Assembly: GCA_020205615.1 (NCBI GenBank)
Contig: CM035151.1
Coordinates: 45,375,409 to 45,439,408 of the forward strand
From: Panax quinquefolius
Taxonomy: Eukaryota > Streptophyta > Magnoliopsida > Apiales > Araliaceae
Length of the DNA: 64,000 nt
Direction of reading: 5' to 3'
The notes beneath the pieces are model-generated. The model saw nothing but the letters and a program-made list of their open reading frames with translations. It made no database searches and was not told where the DNA came from. Shown here one piece after another: positions 11,592-21,387 of this stretch (the stretch's first letter is position 1; every line of letters starts with the position of its first letter). The position numbers and the translations under genes are program-made.

Positions 11592-12841
11592 ATGGCATCT
11601 GAAAATGTTGAGATCAGCAATGAAGCACATGAGACCGTTGACTCACCAATGATCAATACCCAGGATAATGTGCAACAGGAAGACAATAATCCTCAGGTAA
11701 ACAACAACACCGATCAGATGATGAACGGTGGGTTGTTCAGAGGATTTATGCAATTCATGCAACATCAGGCGAGAGAGACTCCTGTTCAAAATGCAGGTGG
11801 AAACCATGGCAACTCTATGATGGTCACTGCTAAGAAGTTCAAGGAACTGAGACCACCAGAGTTTTTGGGAGGGCTAGAACCACTTAAAGTGGAGACATGG
11901 ATAAAGAAGATCACCAAGATATTTGATGTCATGGGATGCTCCGAGGAGAAAAAGGTTCCCTTTTCCACCTTCATGTTGCGAGGAGAGCGATTCTTCGTGG
12001 GAATCGAAGAAATGTACTCACTGCCGCCAGACTTAAAATGTCTTGGGAGAAGTTCCAAGAGCTGTTCAATGACAAGTACTTTCCCGAAAGTATTCGTCAC
12101 ATGAAGGAGGTGGAGTTTATCAAGTTGGAGCAAAATAATATGTCCGTGTCACAGTACGAGGCTAAGTTTGCCGAGTTGTCCCGGTTCGCATCCCATTTCA
12201 TTGATAATGAGGAGAGAATGATGCGAATGTTTCTGCGAGGTTTGAGAGCCGAAATACGTCAATACCTCATTTCTCACAAATTGTGTTTGTATTCAAATGT
12301 AGTGAATAAGGCTCAGTTATTGGAGTGCGATAATGAACCAGCCCAACCAAAAGATAACAAGCAACAACACAATAATAATCATACCGGCGGCAACGGTCAT
12401 CGGAACAATGATAACCATCGTGGAGGAAATTATCATTCCAGAAATGGTAACCACTTCGGTGGTAATCATGGCCAAGATAGTAGAAGAAATGATTCAAGTG
12501 GAAAATTCAAGAAGAGAAGATTTAACAATGATGGGATGACGTCGGCAGCAGCACCATCACCAACAACAAATTCTTGGGGAGGAGAACGACCGCCAGTTAG
12601 ATGCTACAGATGCGGAGAGGAGGGACACATAAGTCCAAATTATTCACAGCCTTCCAAGGTATGCTTTAGTTGTGGAAAAGACGGTCACATAGCTCAATTT
12701 TATCCTGTAGTGAAATCAAATCCAGCTGGGACGGTGGCACCAAAGGCGAATACGGACAAAACAAAGTCGGTGGTTTCAGGAAGAGCATTTTTCATGAATT
12801 CTCAAAAAGCGAGTAACCCAAACAAAGTTAGCACGATTTAG
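11592..12841 (+). pseudogene. gag: gag of A1 (capsid and nucleocapsid), frameshifted
   Basis: The product would be the structural Gag that packages element RNA into cytoplasmic particles. The ATG at 11592 opens MASENVEISNEA. The capsid (Retrotrans_gag) domain reads PPEFLGGLEP...TWIKK in one frame to about 11975. After a frameshift near 11975-12040 it continues in the frame of 11936-12841 (MSWEKFQELFNDKYFP, SQYEAKFAELSRFA, LRGLRAEIRQYL). A His/Asn/Gly-rich linker (about 12340-12500) precedes two CCHC knuckles, CYRCGEEGHISPNY and CFSCGKDGHIAQFY. In both, the last Cys is Tyr, so zinc binding is probably lost. The ATG is favoured over the upstream in-frame TTG at 11586. Confidence 0.85.
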
Positions 12842-13440
12842 TTAATTATAAATTATTGCAAAGTCTATACCTTATTAGACACCGGTTATACCCACTCTTT
12901 AATTTCTCCTATTTGCGCTCAACGTTTAAATTTGACTCCGGAGAAATTAGACTTTGACTTATCTGTTAAAACTACGTTGGGAGAAACCTTCGTTACCACC
13001 ATTGTTTATAAGTCTTGTTTGATTCAAATCAGTAACGTTACCTGTCGATCTTATCTCTTTGAAAATATTTGCATTTGATGTGATTTTAGGAATTGATTGG
13101 TTAACTACTCATCATGCTAAAATCGATTGTTTTCGTAAGGTTGTTAGCTTTAATATTTCTAACCAACCTATTATACGAATTCAAGCAACCAAACCACTAA
13201 ATTCAATCACTGTCATATCAAGCCATAAAGCTATTTGTTTATTGAAAAATGGATGTCAAGCTTTCTTAGCCAATGTCATGGATTTAAATTAAAATACGAC
13301 AAATTTGAATGATATTTCTATTGTTAATAAATTTCTTGACGTATTCACTGAAGACTTCCTGGCATAACCCAGAGCGTGAAATTGAATTTTGTATTGACCC
13401 CAGTACAAAACCCATTCTAAAACCCTTAAATATTTCTTCA
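12842..13440 (+). pseudogene. Aspartic protease and start of RT linker, A1
   Basis: After a stop at 12839 the frame continues as TLLDTGYTHSLISPICAQRL, with the retroviral-type aspartic protease triad DTG intact at 12878-12886. The C-terminal flap region FDVILGIDWLTTHHAKIDC appears at about 13074, one frame away, so there is a frameshift near 13040. It runs on through VNKF.DVF to PREREIEFCIDPSTKPIL at about 13370-13420, the usual lead-in to RT, with one stop. RT itself does not follow. Confidence 0.8.
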
Positions 13441-14080
13441 ATCAAAACGAACGTATCATGCGCCAAAAACGTTAGCTCGAGCTGTTGAAGATTATAATAA
13501 TACGATTCAATACCATCCTAAAAAAGTGAATGTGGTAGCTGACGCATTGAGTAGAAGATCATATGAGTTTACGAGTGCGATATTGTTAACACAAAAACCT
13601 ATTTTGTACGACTTACAAAAGATGGAGATAGAGTTAATGACTCCAAGAACCTATGTGAAGATAGCGAATATACGAGTATAATCGACGTTAATTGATAATG
13701 TTAAAGCCGCTTAAGCTACACACCAGGAGCTGATGAATGTGAAGAAGAAGGTTCAAGAGGGTGTTATTCTAGAACAAGAATCGACGAAGAGAGTAAATCT
13801 CAACCATCGATTTAATTAGGCCATTCGAAATCCTCGATCGAGTAGGAACTGTGGCCTATAGACTCGTTTTACCGCCAAGTATGTTACATAAATATGTGGA
13901 CGACCCGAACCACATTATTGAATTAGAAATAGACGAGATAATATAAGATTTAACGTATGAGAAGATACGTGTTAAAATCTTGAATAAGAAGGATCATATT
14001 CTACACTCAAAGGTTATACCTCAAGAGTTAGAATCTGACGAGGTATCCTCATCTCTTCGACATACCAAGTATGTACGTAA
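13441..14080 (+). pseudogene. Fused scraps of RNase H, integrase tail and chromodomain, A1
   Basis: The sequence jumps from the pre-RT linker straight into the C-terminal end of RNase [15 protein letters not shown], then NTIQYHPKKVN and [13 protein letters not shown]. This loses all of RT and the N-terminal half of RNase H compared with the minus-strand copy at 28156-28764. A second jump near 13800 removes the integrase catalytic core and resumes at RPFEILDRVGTVAYRL. The remaining tail is YVDDPNHIIELE...RVKILNKKDHIL, ending in the AATTTTGAGGGCGAAATTT motif that precedes the PPT. Several in-frame stops are present. Confidence 0.8.
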
Positions 14081-14101
14081 ATTTTGAGGGCGAAATTTTA
14101 T

Positions 14102-14113
14102 AAGGAGGGGAGA
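14102..14113 (+). other. Polypurine tract of A1
   Basis: AAGGAGGGGAGA lies immediately before the 3' LTR start TTGTATGACCCC. Confidence 0.85.
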
Positions 14114-14114
14114 T

Positions 14115-15418
14115 TGTATGACCCCAAATTTTATTAAATGAAAGTATTCAATTTTCTTATAATTATTATTTTATTTAGTAAATGGTTAAATTGATAAAAG
14201 GTTAAAGTTAAGGGTGATATTTGAAAATTTTGCAAAGTAAGCAAGTTGATATAAAATATTCGTTGTGTCGGGGAATATGCGATTGGTTGGGGAATATTCG
14301 TACTATGGCAGAATCATTGGTGGACCCCACAACGGAGGTACTATCGTAGTTAGAAAATGACTGAAATATTTTTAAAAATAACGGCGAAAGTTTTACCATT
14401 AAACAGTTGAACTACCCGGTAGTAAAAGTACAGTAATACGCGTGGTTGCATAGTAGCACATGGTATTGATTATTGATGCTTACGTGAGAAGTCACTCAGT
14501 TATACTCAATTATTGCTACAGTAATTGTTGTACAATATCTCTCATATTATTGATTCAATTATTGTCATAGTATAATCTGCATAATATTTTATATTTTTAA
14601 ATCAATTATTGAGACGACAAAGTTATTCATATTATTATTTGCAATATTGACAATATCTAGAAAGTTCTGTCAAGGAGAGGTTTGGTCACCTAATTGCGTG
14701 CCAATTGAGAGAAATCCTTATCGGAAAGCCCCCTCTTTCCTGGGAATGAGCTGGTTGTTAAATATTGAGTTATAATATTGATGATGAATAAGTTCGTGTT
14801 GATTAAAGATAAAATTGATATTTCCATTGTGTTGGGATTATTAGTGTTAGTGGAAATTGACATCTATTACGATAATAATTGATGTCTTGAGGTTATATTG
14901 ACCAATCTGGTAATTAATCGGATAAATGAGCAATTAATTGCTATTAATTCACATGCTTATAACTATTTGTTCACATGTGTGTACTATTGATTCACATGCT
15001 TGTACTATTAGGGGAGGTGATGCAAGATTGGTAATACTTCCATGACTAAATTAAAAATGGATGTATAGATGAAGATACTATACTGTAATTTTTTTTTGAT
15101 TGTACTATTGAGTCACATGATTGTACTATTGATTCACATGATATACTATTAGGGGAGCTGGTGCAAGTTTGATAATAATTGCAGGACTAAATTAAAAATG
15201 AAGGAAAAGATGAAAGTTTATACTGTAATATTTCAAGCCCCAAAACGTGCAATTATCGAATCTATATTTTCCTATAAATAGAAGCTCATTCTTCTTTCAT
15301 TCTCACCAATTTACTAAGACTCACAAGAGCAATTATAGAGAGAGAAGCTTTAGAGAGAAAATAGAAGAGAAGTCTGCTACCTCACTATTCCAGTATCCAG
15401 TCTTCTTCTGAGGTAAGG
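14115..15418 (+). mobile_element. 3' LTR of A1, truncated
   Basis: It repeats 8715-10006 closely, including the TATA box (TATAAATA, 15273-15280). It stops within GAGGTAAG, exactly where A2's LTR begins at 15419. The rest of this LTR is not found elsewhere in the window. Confidence 0.9.
15273..15280 (+). promoter_or_regulatory. TATA box of the A1 3' LTR
   Basis: TATAAATA matches the position of the 5' LTR TATA box. It could in principle drive read-through into A2. Confidence 0.65.
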
Positions 15419-15920
15419 TGTGACGCCCCCAAAATAGGTATACATCACCCATCTTGAGTCACCAAATACATGATACAAAATTCAAATATAACTTAATTAT
15501 ACAACAGTCGTGTAAAATACGACAAAACATAATCTAAGAGTTTTAATAAGAATATTGTCATCTAGACAATATCCACACTTAATGGAGTCATCATTACATT
15601 TATTGTCACACTATTTTATAGAATAGTGAGGACTACTAAAATAACCATCTGGACCGTCAATCCGTTCCCCAACTCGTCCCAACTATATTCTCATTTCCTG
15701 AGGAGAACAGTGAAAGAAAGGGTGAGCTCAACTAGCCCAGTAAGAAATATTATGACTAAGATAATGCAGAATAATTTATCGTTAGCCTTCAACAGTGTTA
15801 AACTGATAAAATATAACAACCATCAAGCTTAACTATAGCGGAACAAGCCATCCATTAGAAGAGTCAAGTAGAGAATAAAATCTACTATCTTCTATGATTT
15901 AAAAGGTTTTTCATCACTTT
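15419..15920 (-). mobile_element. A2 3' LTR, first piece (minus orientation)
   Basis: It starts TGTGACGCCCCCAAAATAGG, the reverse complement of the A LTR end. It follows the reverse complement of 11410-10930 until CATCACTTTTA, where copia pol sequence takes over. It continues after the copia composite at 25488. Confidence 0.9.
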
Positions 15921-16292
15921 TAGGTAAAGCGTTATCTTGAACAGTGGTGCAGTGAATTGGAAATGTTCCAAACAGCAAAGAGTTGATGGTTTAGTGATAA
16001 AGACAAAGTATATAGCTATAAATGAAGTTGCAAGTTGATTGTTTGGATTAAAAGTTCATTACAGAACTAGGAATAGTTCCTAAGTCTCATCTTGGATCTA
16101 AACATGTGTTGTGGCACTTTTTTTTGATTATTAGAATCATTGAAAGATGGGAAATCACTATAGAGATAGTGGACTCTCATGAACAACATTACATATCCAT
16201 TAACTAAAGCTTATCCAATAGCAGGATAATCGTCACTTAGAGAAGAAGAGTATAAGATACAATGGCGATTGGCTTAAGTGCAAGTGGGAGAT
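15921..16292 (+). pseudogene. Copia pol 3' end (RNase H) copy and PPT
   Basis: It parallels 23256-23632 and reads, with stops, as the copia RNase H tail (TKYIAINEVAS...LFGLKVHY). It ends GCAAGTGGGAGATT, the PPT just before the LTR. It lies on the wrong side of the left LTR for a simple element. Confidence 0.8.
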
Positions 16293-18141
16293 TGAAAGTA
16301 ATATGCACACAAGCCAATCATGTTTGATGATAAAGCATATACTTTGTAACAATCTTATTTATTTATTAATAAAAAGTATTAATTTATTAAGGGCTTTTAA
16401 TTATCTACATGATGCTATTTTATAATATGTGATAAACCCATAGTTTTAAGCAATGCTTTTAGAATAATGATGATGATCATTCTAATGAGATCTAAATTCT
16501 TAGAAAGCTTAAAACTAAAATAGTTCGCAATCATTGGATTACTAAATTGGGGATTAGTGAATCCGGATAGATTGGTACATACGTTGCTTACTCATTGGAT
16601 GAGGATGATTGATCTCATGATCAATTGTGTGGAGACACTAAAGCAAGTATGTAGGTGCTTATTAGAGAATAAGTTCACTGAACGTGGCTCGCTAAGGAAT
16701 ACCTAATGGAGTTTTACTTGCTTGTCAATAGGAATTCTGTAGTGATAGTAGTCAAGTGATCCTTGGACTTGAGATCATCATAGTATCTTGTGTATGATGA
16801 GTTATACTTTGACTTATTCCTTAAGACCCTTAGGGTATATCAAAGGGTATGCTTGGGTATAATAAGTTGTACATGGAGATAATGTATGATCAATAAAGAA
16901 TCTACCACTTCTATTAAAAGAAGAGAAATGTCCTATGTGATTCGATAAATGACAACTCAAGTAGTCCTTGGCGGCCGCGTAATGAAATTAGAAAGGAGTT
17001 TCTAATTTGCATTATTTGGAGTTGTGCATTTAAGAGTCAAAATACATATAATTAAATAAAATAAGACTTGACAAAGAATTCCATGTCTTATATTTAATTG
17101 GGACATTGTATGGTGGAAGGATTGAATTATACGGTAACTATTTACTCAAAGGTTCTTTTATGATTAATGTTGAAATCTATATTATCCGAAAAGTCGTTGA
17201 TCGCTAGGGATGCTTATCCTATTGTAGAATAAATATTATTTATTTAAATAAATTAATTGTTTAATTTATTTATTTAAATAAGATTAGAATTGTTCTAATT
17301 GATTTATTCACAACCTTTAATATGGAGAACCTAAAGGGTCACACCATAAAAGGAAGAATAATTATTTAAGAAGTTAATGGCATAATGGTAATAATATATT
17401 AAGTATATTTAATTTAATCTATGGTGATAGAATAAATTAAATAGCTTAATATTTATTATTTAATATTTTAGAAATATTAAATATAAATTAATAAGAGGAG
17501 TCTTATTAATATTATTACAATTATTATTATTTTAATTTCTAAAAGAGTTTAGGAATTAATTTAATATAAGTACTCTCATTTATTCCTAATAGGATTAGGA
17601 GGGAAAATTAGTTAAAGGAGTTTAATTAATTATCCCTAATAAGATTAGGGAGCCCATTTAATTAAAAGAGTTTAATTAAATAATACCTTATTTTATTAAA
17701 TAAGGTTACCTGATATCTTTATAAGATAAGTCTTATATCAGATATCAAGATATATGCAATTCCAATAGTTGGGAGAGTACGCCTTTTCTATAGAGATAGA
17801 AAACTAGGGTTTAGCCATAACACCCATCTTCTTGAATTCTTCTTCTTCCTTGGTGGATCACCTCTAGAGGCCAAACACTTGGGTTGCTAACATTAATCAA
17901 ATGAAGTAACCAAACCCGGTGAATTTAAGTTGAACGCGAAAGGATTTGGAAGTGAACTTGTACCTGAGGAAGCTCGATCTTCAAGGGTATGATTTTATTC
18001 TTTATCTTTTCGTTTAATTAATAATTGAGCATAAAGGGTGATCCGGGTATATGGTTAGTAAAAAATTTTAAACTCTGATTTTACACGTTTCTGCATTATT
18101 TTTGCAATTTGATTGCGTTCTTGAATATTACAAACCTAACA
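16293..18141 (+). mobile_element. Copia LTR, left copy
   Basis: It begins TGAAAGTAATATGCACACAA and ends TATTACAAACCTAACA. It is nearly identical in layout to 23633-25487, with few small differences. A PBS follows directly. Confidence 0.9.
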
Positions 18142-18142
18142 G

Positions 18143-18155
18143 TGGCATCAGAGCC
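18143..18155 (+). other. Copia primer binding site
   Basis: TGGCATCAGAGCC, one base after the LTR end, is one mismatch from the initiator-Met tRNA form TGGTATCAGAGCC. Confidence 0.85.
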
Positions 18156-18494
18156 AAACCTTTATGCAAATTATTAATTGTTTTAATTTGATATATATAT
18201 TGATATGTGTTTAGAATAATTTAATTGGGCATAATTTTGTTGTATAAAATTTATTTAAAAAAAAAATGGCCGATTTTTTTTGAAAGCTGTTATTCGCGAA
18301 TCATTTTCATTTTTTTTTTCCAAAACCTGCGTGGGTGACGTGTTCCGTGCTCCAAGCAATCCATCGCTGTTATGTGTTATGGTTGGAGATGGAGTTCAAG
18401 GCTCAAGCCCAGATGAATGAGGAATTGTCAGGCTGGAAACTTGTTGTGGTGATTCATATGATTCAAGGGATTTCAAAGGAAATTTTAGTTGCCT

Positions 18495-18497
<3 letters not shown>

Positions 18498-18550
<53 letters not shown>
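18498..18550. repeat. (TA)n microsatellite
   Basis: About 53 bp of pure TA repeat in the copia leader, followed by shorter TA runs around 18665 and 18695. Confidence 0.95.
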
Positions 18551-18556
<6 letters not shown>

Positions 18557-18719
18557 AAAATTTATAATATATCCGTATAAAAGAAATAATTTTTACAAAC
18601 CATATACGTATATAATATAAACAAATACTGTATATATATATTTTTAATTATATACGGATATTATATATATATATATATATACGGTTAATATAATATATAT
18701 ATATATATATATTATTTTA

Positions 18720-19260
18720 TAATTAAAATAAAAGTTTATTTTAATTTTAAAATAAAAGTTTATTTTAATATTAAAATAAAAGGTTTATTTTAATTTTAAA
18801 ATTAGAATTTCATGCTAACTAATTAGAGTTGGAATTGGATTCCATGATAACTAATTGGAGTTGAAATTGGATTATATTTTTCCTTAAATAAAGGAGTTTA
18901 TTTAGATATGAAATAAGATTTCATATTATTCAAAATAAAGGAGTTTATTTGTGAATAGAAAATAGAATCATAATTTCCTTAAATAAAGGAGTTTATTTAG
19001 ATATGAAATAAGATTTCATATTATTCAAAATAAAAGAGTTTATTTATGAATAGGAAAGAAATCTGTGTTTCCTTTAAATAAAGGAGTTTATTTTTTTTTA
19101 CATGGAATTGATTCCATAATTAATTAAAATAAAGGAGTTTATTTTAATTAAAGATTTTGATTAAAATAAAATAGTTTATTTTATTCAAAATTGGATAAAT
19201 TAAAATAAAATAGTTTTATTTTGATTTAAATTTTGATTAAAATAAAGGAGTTTATTTTAT
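18720..19260 (+). repeat. Hairpin array, unit AAATAAAGGAGTTTATTT
   Basis: About twelve copies occur at irregular 30-60 bp spacing. Each has a 7-bp perfect stem (AAATAAA / TTTATTT) around a 3-5 base loop (GGAG, AGAG, ATAG or AG). Confidence 0.85.
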
Positions 19261-20533
19261 TCAAAATATATTTTATACTAACTAAATTTGCCCATTAAAT
19301 GATATCAATATATATATTAAATGTTTATTATTCATAAGATGAATGTTATTTATTGATGCATATGATGATGTGTATGATAATAAATGGGATTGATTATGGA
19401 CTATCGACCAATGTGATTGGATTTTATTTTAGTTGGATGCATGAATGTATGGGTTTTATTAAATGGGGTCTCATAGTACTGCCTTCTCTCTAATTTTTCC
19501 TTAATGTAAATTCTATCTCCTCCTATGTACTTTCCTCGATGTGATCAAGGTTTCTATTTATTTTAAATAGTTTTGTAGTAGGAATAGTTAGAATTAATTT
19601 TGAAAAATTGGAGATCAAGGAACAAGGAGCGCTTGAAGACCCGCTTGTAATGGAGCCCGGTTTAAATGTAATAGTTATATTTAAATATTATTTCTTTAGC
19701 ACCCTAGGGTTTGACCTTTTGGTTCACTTAGTGGCTCTAGTGAACCAAACTAGAATAAAAGTCCATAATCAATCCGGGTAGAATATAGTATTCTATACGT
19801 GCATGCTTATACTATATATATTATATATTATGCAAACATGCTTCGCATGTTCATTAATATATGACGCGTATTTTATATATATATGTGCATGCTGCAGCTA
19901 AACAAGATGAGACAAATTAATAACAAACCCCTCAATTTTTACATTAAGTCCTAAGCGTTCAAAGATATTTTGAATATCGAACGTCGCCTTCTAGCATGAT
20001 AAAATTAATAGAGTATTAAATATTTAATATGAGTTTGTTGTGTCACCACAAGGCAAGTATTAACTATTTAAGATGTTAATTTATCACATTTGATGCTTAT
20101 AAAGAAAATTGAACAATATTGTTTTGTTGTGTCACCACAAGAATGATATTTTTCTTTTTTGAATATATGGAGTGCTAGGTCGGACTTAACTTGGATAATT
20201 TTGATTCGGATGTGCCACCACTTAATCAAAATAATCTAAGAGGCAAAAGAAAGGGAGTTGCATAGTTGATGTAATTGACAAAAGTTGTCTACCTATTTAT
20301 TTATATATAGTTTGTTGTGTCACCACAAGGCTATATACATTTGAAATGGGATCCTTATTCTCACTAGTAAATCTTTAATTAGATTTTGCCGAACTATATA
20401 AGTGAGAGTAATATAGTTTGAAGAAAATAGTGGGAGATACCAATTTAAAACAAGACCTAATTTATTTTGGTAATTAATAAAAGAATGTATGTTAAAATGT
20501 TGTTAATTACAAATTCATTTACGTAATTTTACA

Positions 20534-21327
20534 ATGTCTAAAATTACTATCAACGCAAGCATATTAGATGCTAAATTAACCGCATCAAAATAAACGGATT
20601 GGTTAAGGAATTTGAAAATAGTTCTCATAGCTGAAAAACTATCTTATGTCCTTAATACGCCTATCCCTACAATGGTTGCAGACAATGCCTCTGAGAAAGA
20701 TATTGCTACTTTTAGAAAGTGGCAAGATGATGCACAGTTGGCTCAATGCATCATGCTCGCATCCATGAGTAACGAGCTTCAACGTAAGCATGAAACTATG
20801 GATGCTCCTACTATATTCCTGCACATCAAGTAGTTGATGGTGAGGAAAGTAGGACTGATAGATATCAGATATCTAAGGAGCTCTTCCGATCTAGAATGGC
20901 CAATGGCACTATAGTACAGATAAAAGTCCTTAACATTATCAATTTGATTGATCAATTAGACAATAAGTTTTGTCATGGATGGAGAGTTGAGCCAGATTTG
21001 ATCTTGCACTCACTCCGGGACTCCTTTCACAATTGTTGTGAATTTTTCATATAAACAAGCTAGATATCGCCTTTGGCGATTTGCTTAACATGTTGAAAAA
21101 TGTTGAGTCACTTTTCAACCAAGAAAGACCAAGTCTTACTGGTAGGGGCCAAAGGATCTTCTGAAAAGAAGAACGATTCTAAGAAGGTAAATATAAAGGC
21201 AAAAATAAAGGATAATAAGAACAAAATAGATACGGATAACAAAGGAGCTTACTTCCACTGCAATAAGCCTGGACACTGGAAAGAAACTGCGAGAAGCATC
21301 TTGCAGAGGCTAACCAAAGAAGCTTAG
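20534..21327 (+). pseudogene. gag: Copia gag, broken
   Basis: ATG at 20534 opens MSKITINASILDAKLTASK, then a stop, then TDWLRNLKIVLIAEKLSYVL, the N-terminal signature of copia UBN2-type Gag. The frame is open from 20612 to 20833. After further stops and frameshifts a Lys-rich stretch leads to the single knuckle YFHCNKPGHWKETA near 21250. In intact relatives the first and last positions of the knuckle are Cys; here they are not. The protein would be a particle-forming RNA-binding Gag, but this copy cannot make it. Confidence 0.75.
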
Positions 21328-21387
21328 TGAAGTTTCTTCACAAATACGCTTTTGTTCATGATTGAAATAAATTTTTCTTTAAGTCAA

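Larger units (their letters stand above)
8715..15418 (+). mobile_element. Ty3/gypsy element A1, pol-deleted, 3' LTR cut by A2
   Basis: The order is 5' LTR 8715-11410, PBS 11413, gag 11592-12841, protease 12842-13289, pol scraps to about 14060, PPT 14102-14113, and 3' LTR 14115-15418. The 3' LTR is interrupted where A2 starts at 15419. The LTR begins TGTAAAACCCC and ends GGGCGTCACA. The integrase tail resembles the chromodomain region of the other copies, so it is probably a Tekay/Del-like chromovirus. The RT domain is missing altogether, so the copy could only have moved with help in trans if it was deleted before insertion. Confidence 0.9.
18156..20533 (+). other. Long copia leader without a gene
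   Basis: About 2.4 kb lies between PBS and gag. It holds a (TA)n run (18498-18550), shorter TA runs to 18710, and about twelve hairpin units of the form AAATAAAGGAGTTTATTT (18720-19260). Later come repeated GTTTGTTGTGTCACCACAAG-like segments (20034-20052, 20123-20141, 20309-20328). The leader-encoded reading at 18335-18580 ends in a TA-repeat translation and is not credible. Confidence 0.7.

Noticed and set aside
16965..16985. GGCGGCCGC in the copia LTR as a cloning-vector scar
   Set aside because: The neighbouring bases match the other LTR (GTCCTTGG..GCGTAATG) with ordinary divergence, so contamination is not needed to explain it, although I cannot exclude an assembly or sequence error there.
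18335..18580. 81-aa reading ending in Tyr-Ile repeats
   Set aside because: It runs into a TA microsatellite and has no family signature; it is leader sequence of the copia element.
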